Of a stretch of DNA of 64,000 nt, positions 9,301 to 18,293 are shown piece after piece (position 1 is the first letter of the stretch; each line of letters starts with the position of its first letter). Both the position numbers and the translations under genes were made by a program. A model generated the notes under the pieces. That model saw only the letters and a program-made list of their open reading frames with translations. It was not told the DNA's origin and ran no database searches. The DNA comes from Edaphobacter paludis (lineage in GTDB: Bacteria > Acidobacteriota > Terriglobia > Terriglobales > Acidobacteriaceae). The stretch is from the NCBI RefSeq assembly GCF_039993895.1, contig NZ_CP121194.1:1426001-1490000 (forward strand). The letters are read 5' to 3'.

Positions 9301-9888
9301 GAACGGCCGTTCGGGGAGGCTGTAGAGGTAAAACATGGCGGAGTAGAGCATGCCTAGGCAAATAAGAGGGTTCATAAAGACCAGCGGAAGTACGGTTATC
9401 ATTCTCCCCACATCGGACTGCAGCGAACTGCACCTGATCCAAACCGACCTGACTGCTTCAACTGCAACGGCAGCAGCGTACACCCGCACACATCGCCTTG
9501 ACGAATCGTCCCAGGAAATATTGTCGCGGTCTTTGAAGAGCACTCCAACTGGTATGTGGATGGCTCGCTCGAGATGGTCTGTAGCAGGCGGGTTGTCCAT
9601 GAAAGTTAAGGTGCTGGTGATCAAATAAATCCCATAATCTCGCTCTCTATTCACCAACTAGGAAAGAGAGTGGACCTTAGTAAACCAGTGCGCGCCGACT
9701 GAGCAGCAAGAGGGATCTGCCCCGATGAGGAAGAAGAAGTCCGCAATTTTAATATTAACGAATCTTATCAATCGAAATGCAGCGTGACGTTACCAGGAGA
9801 GAAGCCAGGAATCAGCCGAGTAGTTGGTTGGAAGAGTTAGTTATTGGGATGCGGCACTTCGATCATGGCTATTGGCACCGCCCTCAAG

Positions 9889-9904
9889 CGTGACAGACGT
9901 CACA
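9889..9904. promoter_or_regulatory. CRP/FNR-family palindrome, one mismatch (site 6)
   Basis: CGTGA CAGACG TCACA, nine of ten positions. It lies 146 bp before the BON-protein ATG at 10050 and would also control the downstream hsp20 gene if they are cotranscribed. Confidence 0.6.
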
Positions 9905-10049
9905 GCATAGACGAGAGGTTAGTCATATTTTGTAATCTAAGTTCCGCGCGCGGCCTCTGTTGGGCGGCCGGATCGGCTATGTCTGCTGTTCTCGATTCGG
10001 CAACTCACCGGTAACGAGGAATTTGATGTAACCCACCATAAAGTTATTT

Positions 10050-10701
10050 ATGAAAACCGGGGACCGACGTATTCAGGACGACGTGACACAACAAATTGCG
10101 TGGCAACCGGAGGTTCATTCTAAAGACATCAGCGTCAAGGTGCGTGACGGGAATGTAACTCTTACCGGTTTTTTCCACGGATATCTGGAAAAAATGGCCG
10201 CGGAACGCGCAACGCAGGGGGTCTACAGTATTGTCTCCTTAGCGAACGACATTGAAGTTAAACCAGTGGGGCATGCGCACCGCTCCTGAAATAGCACGTG
10301 ATGTAGTGGAAGCCCTCCGTCTCCATGCCGGTGTGCCAGACAAGAAAATCAAAGTTATTGTCGCCAATGGCTTCGTAACCTTGACCGGAACTTCGGACTG
10401 GCACCACGAACTGGAAAATGCGGAGATTGCGGCACATTCGGTCAATGGAGTACGCGGCATCGTGAATATCCTGGAGATCAAGCCGTGAGCCTCCAGTCAA
10501 CAGGTGCGCGAGAATATCGAGGACGCGCTTCGGCGCATGGTCGATCTTGACGCGCGTTCCATGTCTGTGGAGACAAGCGACGGAACGGTAACGCTTTACG
10601 GAAATGTACATTCCTGGTCCGAGCTCGAAAAGGCTGAACGCGCTGCCTGTCAGGCCCCCGGTGTCCAGCAAGTATCCAATCATCTGACGATTCACCCTTA
10701 G
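10050..10701 (+). pseudogene. Triple BON-domain protein split by a frameshift and an in-frame stop
   Basis: Three consecutive BON domains (each about 65 residues, with a VTLTG or VTLYG strand) make up what is normally one OsmY-like protein of about 217 residues, thought to bind membranes or periplasmic structures during stress. Domain 1 (10050-10270) runs into a TGA at 10287 after a GGGG run at 10268-10271. Removing one G continues directly into domain 2 (MRTAPEIARDVVEALRLHAG). Domain 2 ends at a TGA at 10486-10488, and domain 3 (VRENIEDALRRMVDLDARS) continues in the same frame straight after it. So there is one indel plus one nonsense codon. Both could be decay or sequence error; three separate small proteins are less likely because domain 3 lacks a proper start. 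No signal peptide is seen. Confidence 0.8.
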
Positions 10702-10777
10702 GCTCTTCACAGTTGGAAGGTTGCTGGCCCAGCATTGATGATTCTCATCATTTGTCCAAAAAAAAGGAGAAAGAAAC

Positions 10778-11296
10778 ATGTCAACCGCGATTGCCATTCA
10801 ACCCAAAACCGCTGGAAGATCTATTATTGATTTTCCGCAAAGCCGGAGTATTTTCGATGACTTCGAAGCCATTACCAACCAAATTGCTCAGCGTGCCTTC
10901 AGCTTGTTCCGGGAGAGAGGCACTGAAGGCAGGGACTTGGAGGATTGGTTTCGTGCTGAGTCAGAACTCCTGAAACCGATGCCTGTGGAACTGAGTGAGA
11001 GCGATAAAGACTTCACAGTGAAGGCCGAGGTCGCCGGATTCTCAATCAAAGACCTAACTGTTCGAGCTGAACCGAACTCCGTCTGTATCCATGGCAAGAA
11101 ACAGGAAACCAAAGAGGAGAAGGAGGGCAAGAAGGTCAGATACAGTGAAGTGTCATCGAGCGAGATCTGCCGGCGCATTGACCTTCCTGCCTCCATCAAT
11201 CCCGACAAGGTGTCTGCCAACTTGAATAACGGTGTGCTTGAACTGAACATACCAAAAGCCGCGCCTCCGAAGACCATTGAGGTCACGGCTGCGTAA
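10778..11296 (+). CDS. Small heat shock protein, Hsp20/alpha-crystallin family
   Basis: ATP-independent holdase chaperone of 172 residues. The alpha-crystallin domain begins around residue 70 (PVELSESDKDFTVKAEVAGF) and includes the conserved end motif LNNGVLELNIPK. The N-terminal arm (residues 1-65) is variable, as is usual, and carries a short FDDFEAITNQIAQRAFSLF segment. A strong AGGAG sits 9 bases before the ATG. It lies 76 bp behind the BON gene and may be cotranscribed with it. It is followed by a good terminator hairpin. Confidence 0.95.
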   Translation: MSTAIAIQPKTAGRSIIDFPQSRSIFDDFEAITNQIAQRAFSLFRERGTEGRDLEDWFRAESELLKPMPVELSESDKDFTVKAEVAGFSIKDLTVRAEPNSVCIHGKKQETKEEKEGKKVRYSEVSSSEICRRIDLPASINPDKVSANLNNGVLELNIPKAAPPKTIEVTAA

Positions 11297-11314
11297 AGCA
11301 ATTTGTGATATCCC

Positions 11315-11353
11315 GAAAGGCGCCGGCTTCCGTGAGGCTGGCGCTTCTTTTTG
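11315..11353 (+). terminator. Rho-independent terminator after hsp20
   Basis: A GC-rich hairpin (AAGGCGCCGGC pairing imperfectly with GGCTGGCGCTT) is followed by a run of five T, starting 19 bp after the hsp20 stop codon. Confidence 0.65.
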
Positions 11354-11499
11354 AATGGGACATTCATCCATGGATGGTTTGCTCCGGCATCATAGCAAGA
11401 GACAAACGGAGCCCCTCAAGCGTAGCCCTAAGTGGATTCTGCAAACCAACAGAGTCTATGTTTCTCTCTGAAGAGAGACAGGCTAACGGGCTATTGTGT

Positions 11500-14004
11500 T
11501 TAGAGGCTGCGGACGGCATTTTCTACCTGTTTCGCGAGATCGGAATAGGCTTGTCCTTTCAGCGTTATCGGAGCGCCAAACCGCACGTCCACGCGACCGG
11601 GGTGCAGCTTTGCCGAGCCGCGATGCAGGACCTTATCCAGACCGATAAGACGAATAGGTATGATGGGCACCTGCATGCGAGAGGCGATCATGGCTATGCC
11701 GGGATAGAAGTGACCGATGTCGCCGGTCATGGTCCGCTCTCCTTCAGGGAAGATCAGGATGGACCATTTTTCTTCGGTAAGTTCACCAATATAACGCAGG
11801 GTCTGTCGTGTGCCTGTTTCCGCTTGGGATAGCGGGAATGCGTTGAAGAGGAAGGTTAGCAAACAATAGAGAATCGTGGTGCCGAGTCGCGTAGAGAATG
11901 GAAAACGCTCCGGGTGGAAGTGCGGATCAAAATACTCCATCCACATTGCGGGGGCTATATGGTAACGCCAATCTGAAGGGAGGCTTGCCAGAATGACGGA
12001 TGCGTCGATGTAGCTCTGGTGATTGGCAGCGAAAATGATAGGGCCTTCTATTCCACGAAGATGATGTCGTCCTGAAATTGCAGGGCGGGCGATGACGCGA
12101 GTGAGAGGCAAGAATATGGATGGAAGAAGAATTCGACGGGCGAGCTTCGCTATCCAGGTGCGGTTATAGGTGGGTTCGGGGATGGGTTCAGCCAAGGTGA
12201 GAGGCTGTGCGAGATCGGAGACTTTGCTTACGGAGGAGAAGGCGCTGTCATCGATGGTGATATTGAGCTTCTCTTCAAGGTCGAGGATCAGTTCGACACG
12301 ATCCAGTGAACTGAGTCCCAGCTCGTCCAGTGTGGTATCGGTTGTGACTTTGCGTCCGGGTGCGTACTTCTGGACCAGATCGATGATTGATAACGCGGGC
12401 TTTGCTGTGATTGTGCCCCCCGTGCGGATTGCGGCGGCGATATCGTTGCGGCGAAGCTTCTGCGTAGAGCTGGTTCGGGGGAGTCCAGCCTGCGGCCAGA
12501 TGGAGAAGGAGCGGATTCTCTGGTAGGCTTCGAGTTGCTGGTTGGCCTGATGTATGACTGCTTCGCCCTGAGCCCCGGGCTCGAGGATGAGTACTGCGTA
12601 CACTCCGTTGTTGTCGATGACGGCGGATTCGCGCACGCCGGCGATGCCGTTGAGAATGTGTTCGACGTCGCTAGGATGAATTTTTAGGCCGGAAGGAGTG
12701 ACGATGAGATCCTTCTTTCGGCCGCGGATGATGAGATCGCCTTTCGCGGTAAGCTCTCCAATGTCGCCGGTGTGTAACCAACCGTTCTCAAATGCTGCCG
12801 CGGTTTCGCCAGGAAGCTGGAAGTAGCCGGGCGTGACATTGTCCCCGCGTACAAGCACCTCCCCGTCGGGGCCGAGCCGAAGCTGCAAGCCAGCGATGGG
12901 TTTTCCGACAGTGTTCTTTTCAGCGTGAAAGGGATGGTTGAAGCTGATGATCGGCGCGGTTTCAGTAAGCCCATAGCCCTGGGCGACGACAAAGCCGAGG
13001 GCCAACCAGAACTGTTCGACCTCCGGTGACAGCGCGGCTCCGCCGACGTAGAGGCAGCAGAACCTACAGCCGAAAAAACGATGAACGGTACGATAACGCC
13101 ACCAGCGCTGGGGCCAGGCTCCCATCTCGTTCGCGGCGTTTGCTGTCTCGGGAAAGCGATGCAGCACATACTTACGTAACACTTCGAGTATCTGTGGCAC
13201 AGATACGATGGCGCAGATTTTTCGCCGGCGGATCTGCGCTGCAATTTCTTCCGGGCTGGTGCTATCGAGAAAGACAGCCGTGCCTGGGATCAGTGGCAGC
13301 ACGAAGAGAGTAACCGCTTGCCCGAAGAGGTGGCTCATCGGAAGCAGGTTAAGCACGCGAAATGGGTGTATTAGGTTGAGATATTTGCGATAGGGTGCGA
13401 GCTGCGCTTCGAGCGGCTGAAGGGCTGCGGCCAGATTGCGGTGGGTCATGATCACGCCCTTAGGCTCCGCGGTGCTGCCGGACGTGTAGATAATTTCCGC
13501 GACGTCGTCTCGGTAGAGTGCTGGCCGTTTCTCGGGAGGCTGGGCGCGGTCTGTTTCCACGTCGCGAAGAAATCGGACGGGGAACTGTGTCGTGTCTTCG
13601 ATATAGGTGACGAGGTCGCCAAGTAGGACGAGCCGAGGTCTAATCTGCTGCTCGATGCGACGCAGCAATGCCAGCGTTGCATGAAACTCGACCGGAACAA
13701 GTATCACGCCTTCGAGCAGGCACGCCCATAGAGCTGCGATCCATCCGGCGCGACTTTCCGACCAGATCAGCACGTGGTCGCCTTTGCCGATGCCAATGGA
13801 TCGAAATTGTGCGGTCAGCGCTCCAGCCATCTGTGCTACATCGCTGTAACGGTAGGTCCAACCCCGCCACCCATCGTCATAGACGATGAAGTCGCTATCA
13901 ATCTGTGCGATGCGCTGAAAGAATTCTGATAATGCGCTTGGGGTTCCCGGCTGTGTGGCGTGCGCTGGTTCGAGATGCCTAGATGGGGCTGAAGATGCGA
14001 TCAT
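11500..14004 (-). CDS. Acyl-ACP/acyl-CoA synthetase - acyl carrier protein - acyltransferase fusion
   Basis: Three enzymes in one chain of about 834 residues. Residues 15-500 are an AMP-forming acyl ligase: P-loop YTSGSTAEPKGV, then GYGLTETAPI and the adenylate motif WLHTGDIGE. About residues 520-600 form an acyl carrier domain with the phosphopantetheine serine in LGLSSLDRVE. About 630-834 form a PlsC acyltransferase with NHQSYID (H-x4-D) and FPEGERT. The layout recalls Aas, which reacylates lysophospholipids, but has the domains in reverse order and adds an internal ACP. It probably activates a fatty acid, loads it on its own ACP and transfers it to a lysolipid. The ATG at 14004, with GGAGG six bases before it, is preferred over 14019. 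The C-terminal stretch may be membrane-associated. A palindrome lies 265 bp upstream. Confidence 0.88.
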   Translation of the reverse strand: MIASSAPSRHLEPAHATQPGTPSALSEFFQRIAQIDSDFIVYDDGWRGWTYRYSDVAQMAGALTAQFRSIGIGKGDHVLIWSESRAGWIAALWACLLEGVILVPVEFHATLALLRRIEQQIRPRLVLLGDLVTYIEDTTQFPVRFLRDVETDRAQPPEKRPALYRDDVAEIIYTSGSTAEPKGVIMTHRNLAAALQPLEAQLAPYRKYLNLIHPFRVLNLLPMSHLFGQAVTLFVLPLIPGTAVFLDSTSPEEIAAQIRRRKICAIVSVPQILEVLRKYVLHRFPETANAANEMGAWPQRWWRYRTVHRFFGCRFCCLYVGGAALSPEVEQFWLALGFVVAQGYGLTETAPIISFNHPFHAEKNTVGKPIAGLQLRLGPDGEVLVRGDNVTPGYFQLPGETAAAFENGWLHTGDIGELTAKGDLIIRGRKKDLIVTPSGLKIHPSDVEHILNGIAGVRESAVIDNNGVYAVLILEPGAQGEAVIHQANQQLEAYQRIRSFSIWPQAGLPRTSSTQKLRRNDIAAAIRTGGTITAKPALSIIDLVQKYAPGRKVTTDTTLDELGLSSLDRVELILDLEEKLNITIDDSAFSSVSKVSDLAQPLTLAEPIPEPTYNRTWIAKLARRILLPSIFLPLTRVIARPAISGRHHLRGIEGPIIFAANHQSYIDASVILASLPSDWRYHIAPAMWMEYFDPHFHPERFPFSTRLGTTILYCLLTFLFNAFPLSQAETGTRQTLRYIGELTEEKWSILIFPEGERTMTGDIGHFYPGIAMIASRMQVPIIPIRLIGLDKVLHRGSAKLHPGRVDVRFGAPITLKGQAYSDLAKQVENAVRSL

Positions 14005-14268
14005 GGGTTTCCTCCACATCCGTGAACCGCTTTTCGGGGGATGGAGTGGTGACCGTTAGTAATTGAATTGTTATTGGACGCAACCGGCCGGATTCTATGC
14101 GTGTTATATCTTCCGCTCCATGATTGTTTTATAGATAGACAAGCAAAGCCTCGCGAGACAAGATTCCCTGCACGACTATAGATCAGCGACAATGCTGGCC
14201 TAGAACCGAAGCGATGATCGTGAAGACGTGCGTTCGACCTCATCATTCTTCAAACTCAGCAAGCCCTC

Positions 14269-14284
14269 AGTGATAGCTGTCACA
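14269..14284. promoter_or_regulatory. CRP/FNR-family palindrome, one mismatch (site 7)
   Basis: AGTGA TAGCTG TCACA, nine of ten positions. It lies in the 292-bp gap between the macB-like stop (14297) and the start of the fusion gene (14004), on the upstream side of the latter. Confidence 0.55.
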
Positions 14285-14296
14285 CTTACCAGCATG

Positions 14297-16393
14297 CTAC
14301 TCGAAACGAAGTGCATCGATTGGATTCAAAGCGGCCGCCTTCCTTGCCGGATAAAAGCCAAAGAAGACGCCAACTGCCCCCGAGAATAGGAAGCCCCCTA
14401 TCATGGACGATGGAGCCAGCATCGTCGGCCAATGGCCGATTGATGAAAGCAGTTGCGTTACCAGAGAACCTCCGAAGATCCCTGCAACTCCGCCAAAGCC
14501 GCTTAGAAGGACCGCCTCTACGAGAAATTGCATCAGCACTTGTCTGCGCTGCGCTCCAATAGCCATACGTAGCCCGATTTCTCTTGTCCGCTCCGTCACC
14601 GAGACGAGCAAGATATTCATGATGCCGATGCCACCCACGAGTAACGAGATGGATGCGACAATCGCCAGCAACAGTGCCATTACGTGACTGCTGCTCTCCG
14701 CCGTCGATGCGATCTGACTCAGGTTGCGCACCGCGAAGTCGGGCACGTCATTGGGTTTGAGATGATGTTGACGAGTGAGTGTAGCGGTCACCTGCTTGAT
14801 CGCGGACTGAACGTCCGATGGTGCGTCGGCCTGCACATAAATCTGATTCACCAGCCCGGTCAATCGAGGTGGTATTCCGAAAGGGTTGGCCGGTGGAAGG
14901 TATGCCCAGTTGGCGTCTATGGATTGACTGGGGGCTGCGACGCCCAAAACACGTCGTTCCGCGGTTGTGAAGGGAATCATGACGATGTCATCCTGATCCT
15001 GACCGTATGTGGATTGCCCCTTCGCCGCGAGTAGCCCAATCACCTGCACAGGCACACCTTTGATGAGGATTCTTGCTCCGACCGGGTTGGAGTTGCCACC
15101 AAAGAGCTGCTGAGATACGGACTGGCCGAGCAACGCAACCGAAGCACCACTGTTCTCATCGGCTTCTGTGATCGAACGTCCCTCGGCGATTTGCCAGTTC
15201 GTAGCAGGAGGATAGTTAGCTGTGACGCCTTGTATAGAAGTAGTCCAGTTCTGATCGCGGTATTGCACCTGTGCGGACTGACGAATCAGATACGCCACTT
15301 GGGATACCGATGAGTCCTCGCGCAGGATGGCCTTGGCATCGTTGACGCGCAGGGTGGAGGCGCTTCCGAAGCCGCCCCGCACCCCCGAGGTCGTGACCGT
15401 GCCTGGTACGACAACCATTAAATTAGTGCCGAGGCTCGCGATCTGTTTCTGGACAGCGAGGTTTGCTCCACGTCCCACCGCTACCATCGCGATCAGAGCT
15501 GCCACACCGATAAATACCCCGAGCATAGTCAACGCAGAGCGCATGATGTTTCGCGTGATCGCCTGAAATGCCACACCAAGCACCATAGTGTTAATGTGGG
15601 ACGAGACGGCACTTGCAGCGGGGCGCGCCATCTGTCGCCTGATTGGAGCCTTGTTATCTCGAGGCACAGCACTCCTCTGCTGGGCGTCGGAGATGATGAG
15701 CCCATCCCGCATCGTGATGATACGGTCTGCGAAAGCAGCAATACCGCTGTCGTGAGTCACCAGGATGACGGTAACGCCCTGTTCGCGATTCATGCGCACC
15801 AGGATGTCCATGATTTCATGTGCTGTTTTCGTATCGAGATTTCCTGTCGGTTCATCCGCCAAAAGGACAGTGGGATGCCGGATAAGCGCGCGAGCGATCG
15901 CGACGCGCTGCTGCTGGCCGCCTGACAACTGCCCGGGAGTGTTTTGAAGCCTTTCCGCCATGCCCACGGCCGCTAGAGCTTCGCGTGCTCGTGTTGTGCG
16001 GTCTGGCGCCTGTTCGCTGCGCAAGCCATAAAACAGCGGAAGCATTGTGTTCTCGAGGGCCGTGGTCCGAGGTAGCAGATTGAAGGTCTGGAATACAAAG
16101 CCAATCCACTCGCTCCGGAGGTGTGCCAACTCAGGTTCCGCGAGATGCGAGACATCACAGCCCTGAAGCCGATACTCGCCGGAAGTGGGACGGTCGAGGC
16201 AGCCCAAAATGCCCATCAGCGTGGACTTGCCGGAACCGGAGCTTCCCATGATCGCGAGGAACTCGCCTGCTGAAACCGAAAAGCTCACGTCCTGAAGTGC
16301 GAGCACCGAAACGTCGCCCAACTCATAGACCTTGCGCAGGTGGCGTACTTCGAGAATGGACGGGCTGGCGGGGGATAGAGGCATAGGCTTCAC
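14297..16393 (-). CDS. macB: MacB-like ABC exporter, fused ATPase and permease
   Basis: Inner-membrane exporter of 698 residues. ATPase residues 10-235 have Walker A GSSGSGKST, signature LSGGQQQRVAIARAL and Walker B VLLADEPTGNLD. A linker (about 240-270) leads to a first membrane segment near 285 (ALTMLGVFIGVAALIAMVAV), a large periplasmic domain, and three C-terminal membrane segments starting ALLLAIVASISLLVGGIGIM. It ends RKAAALNPIDALRFE, the typical MacB tail. It is slightly longer than E. coli MacB (648 residues). It starts at a GTG that overlaps the macA stop by four bases (GTGA). Exported substrates in the family include macrolides, lipopeptides and siderophores; none can be assigned here. 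Confidence 0.92.
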   Translation of the reverse strand: MKPMPLSPASPSILEVRHLRKVYELGDVSVLALQDVSFSVSAGEFLAIMGSSGSGKSTLMGILGCLDRPTSGEYRLQGCDVSHLAEPELAHLRSEWIGFVFQTFNLLPRTTALENTMLPLFYGLRSEQAPDRTTRAREALAAVGMAERLQNTPGQLSGGQQQRVAIARALIRHPTVLLADEPTGNLDTKTAHEIMDILVRMNREQGVTVILVTHDSGIAAFADRIITMRDGLIISDAQQRSAVPRDNKAPIRRQMARPAASAVSSHINTMVLGVAFQAITRNIMRSALTMLGVFIGVAALIAMVAVGRGANLAVQKQIASLGTNLMVVVPGTVTTSGVRGGFGSASTLRVNDAKAILREDSSVSQVAYLIRQSAQVQYRDQNWTTSIQGVTANYPPATNWQIAEGRSITEADENSGASVALLGQSVSQQLFGGNSNPVGARILIKGVPVQVIGLLAAKGQSTYGQDQDDIVMIPFTTAERRVLGVAAPSQSIDANWAYLPPANPFGIPPRLTGLVNQIYVQADAPSDVQSAIKQVTATLTRQHHLKPNDVPDFAVRNLSQIASTAESSSHVMALLLAIVASISLLVGGIGIMNILLVSVTERTREIGLRMAIGAQRRQVLMQFLVEAVLLSGFGGVAGIFGGSLVTQLLSSIGHWPTMLAPSSMIGGFLFSGAVGVFFGFYPARKAAALNPIDALRFE

Positions 16394-17664
16394 AGTCGAG
16401 GAGCCCCCGTCGCGGGGCGACTCTGGGAACTCACTTGCTCATTAAGAATGACCGCGTCGGATTCGTGTAGGTCACCTCCGGTTACTTCAGTGAAGGTGTC
16501 GCCCTCCAGACCGAGCTGGACGGAAACCGGATGCGGAGCGCTGTTTTTCATGACCCACACTATTCCTGATCTCCGAGCCTGATCGGTGCTCTCCTTGCCC
16601 CTCGGAGTTCCGGAGGGCACAAAGCGCAGCGCCTGGTTCGGCACACGCAAAGCATTTGAACGCTGATCGGTCACAATGCGCACTGTCGCTGTCATTCCCG
16701 GCTTCAGTTCGAAATCCTTATTGCTCACTCTGACTACCACGTCGTACGTAACGACGTTCTGAACCGCTTGCGGTGCTTGGCGGACCTGTACTACTTGTCC
16801 GTGGAAGGGACGGTCAGGATAACTCTCGACAGTGAAAACTGCATCATTGTGGTCGGCTAGGTGTGCGAGATCGCTTTCACTCACGTTGGTATCGACCTGC
16901 ATGCTGGTGAGGTCCGTGGCGATCAGAAAGAGGGTTGGCGTCTGAAAGCTTGCGGCCACAGTCTGCCCGATCGTTACGTTCCGCTGAACCACCGTACCGC
17001 TCACCGGCGAACGTATATCCGTATAGGAGAGGTTGACCAGGGCGCTCTGGAGTTCGGCTTGATGCTGTGAGATCGTGGCCTGATCCAGCGCAACCTGTGC
17101 CCTCAAAGCGTCCCGCGCACTGCGGGCGTTGTCCAGCGAGTCTTGGGAGGTAACCCCCTCGCCGAATAAAGCCGACTGACGAGAGAAGGTCAGTTCGGCA
17201 TAAGCCAGGCCGGCTTGATCTTTCGCCAACTGAGCGTCTGCAGTCATCACATTCGCCCTGTCTTGATCGACGATTGTCTGGTATGGACGAGGATCGATCT
17301 TTGCACAGAGTTGACCCTTCGACACGCGGGTATTGAAGTCGCAATAGAGGCTCTCAATTACCCCGGAGACGTAGCTGCCAACGATGATGTTCAGCACGGG
17401 ATTGACAGTTCCGGTGGTGGTGATGCTCTGTGTCACAGGACCACGGTCAACAGCAACCGTCGTGTAGCCAACACGCGCAGCATGTTGTGCCCTCCACAAC
17501 GAAGTGAGAAGAACAGCCGCGACAGCGAGACCGAGGATCGTCGCCCATACTAGCCACGATTTGTACCGCTTATGAGATCGGGATCCTATAGTGGCCGGCG
17601 GAGAGGAAATAACCGGGAGATCGAGAGCGGCGCCTTCTGGTCCGATCTGTACATCTGCTCCCAT
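16390..17664 (-). CDS. macA: MacA-like periplasmic adaptor
   Basis: Membrane-fusion partner of the MacB-like exporter, about 424 residues. A cytoplasmic N-terminus precedes one membrane anchor (LVWATILGLAVAAVLLTSLW, about residues 38-58), then lipoyl half-domains (VGSYVSGVIESLYCDFNTRVSKGQ), a coiled-coil hairpin, and a beta-barrel region (IRSPVSGTVVQRNVTIGQTV). The ATG at 17664 follows GGAGG and is preferred over the GTG at 17676. The stop overlaps the macB start. The small secreted protein gene lies 27 bp upstream on the same strand. Confidence 0.92.
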   Translation of the reverse strand: MGADVQIGPEGAALDLPVISSPPATIGSRSHKRYKSWLVWATILGLAVAAVLLTSLWRAQHAARVGYTTVAVDRGPVTQSITTTGTVNPVLNIIVGSYVSGVIESLYCDFNTRVSKGQLCAKIDPRPYQTIVDQDRANVMTADAQLAKDQAGLAYAELTFSRQSALFGEGVTSQDSLDNARSARDALRAQVALDQATISQHQAELQSALVNLSYTDIRSPVSGTVVQRNVTIGQTVAASFQTPTLFLIATDLTSMQVDTNVSESDLAHLADHNDAVFTVESYPDRPFHGQVVQVRQAPQAVQNVVTYDVVVRVSNKDFELKPGMTATVRIVTDQRSNALRVPNQALRFVPSGTPRGKESTDQARRSGIVWVMKNSAPHPVSVQLGLEGDTFTEVTGGDLHESDAVILNEQVSSQSRPATGAPRL

Positions 17665-17691
17665 GCCGTCCTCCACATTCTTCGCGCTTCG

Positions 17692-18225
17692 TCATCGCCC
17701 CCAATACTGGACGTGCACGTATACGCCAGTATTGATGTTGTAGAGCAGGTACCATCCGATGTGGACTGGATCTTCGTAGATCACAAAGTCCTCGCCGCAA
17801 TCCCAGCACCAGTCGAGAAACAGAGGCCAGTCCCATGGAGCGACAACGAAATAGAACCCACCCGGAATCCAGAAGCGATGCATATTTCGGTCAACTCGCA
17901 GAAGAGGATAACGAAAGTTGCGGCCGGTGCGGGGGAAAGTGCCGTGTTCAAAAGGCCTCTGCAAACGATACCGTGCATCGCCTGCAGAATCGTGTCCAAA
18001 CCATTGGTCGTGATTGACGTGCGGCAGACTGTTTGTGCGGCCATCGGAGTACCGTTCAGCGGACTGTCCTTGCGCTCCGCCTTGTGAAGGCGGCGGCGGA
18101 AGATGTCCTTGGTTGGCTCGAGGCAGAGAGGTATGCGTTGACGGTCCTGTTCGCCCCGCGTTCCGCTGTAATGGAACGAAAGATGCCAGAAGAAAAGCGC
18201 ACGCCAGTGGGGCAAGCTTGAACAT
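17692..18225 (-). CDS. Small secreted Trp/Tyr-rich protein at the head of the macAB operon
   Basis: 177 residues from the ATG at 18225, beginning with a signal peptide (MFKLAPLACAFLLASFVPL). A low-complexity Pro/Gln/Gly stretch follows (LPPPPSQGGAQGQS), then a C-terminal module rich in Trp, Tyr and Asp (WDWPLFLDWCWDCGEDF ... YNINTGVYVHVQYWG). I do not recognise a named family. Its place 27 bp before macA suggests a periplasmic protein working with, or exported alongside, the MacAB pump. A perfect palindrome is centred about 60 bp before the start. Confidence 0.75.
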   Translation of the reverse strand: MFKLAPLACAFLLASFVPLQRNAGRTGPSTHTSLPRANQGHLPPPPSQGGAQGQSAERYSDGRTNSLPHVNHDQWFGHDSAGDARYRLQRPFEHGTFPRTGRNFRYPLLRVDRNMHRFWIPGGFYFVVAPWDWPLFLDWCWDCGEDFVIYEDPVHIGWYLLYNINTGVYVHVQYWGR

Positions 18226-18277
18226 ATTAATCCTCGATCTTTCGCTAATCACTGTGCTCCGCAACATATGCCCACGC

Positions 18278-18293
18278 TGTGATGCGCATCACA
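18278..18293. promoter_or_regulatory. CRP/FNR-family palindrome, perfect TGTGA-N6-TCACA (site 8)
   Basis: TGTGA TGCGCA TCACA, with the six-base spacer also self-complementary, making all 16 bases palindromic. It is centred 60 bp before the ATG of the macAB-linked secreted protein. A class II (-41.5) position would put the transcription start about 19 bp before the ATG. Confidence 0.8.

Larger units (their letters stand above)
9001..10049. other. Long intergenic stretch with two operator-like palindromes
   Basis: About 1 kb without a gene I can support, between the leftward universal stress protein gene and the rightward BON gene. A leftward frame of 133 codons (9256-9657) has a hydrophobic stretch near its end but no recognisable domain, and its 3' part overlaps the palindrome at 9285. 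The stretch otherwise holds two CRP-like palindromes (9285, 9889), so it may contain distant promoters or an unseen small RNA. Confidence 0.5.

Noticed and set aside
9256-9657. 133-codon leftward frame with a hydrophobic stretch
   Set aside because: No domain, weak start, overlaps the perfect palindrome at 9285 and lies in a long gap; kept only as a note.
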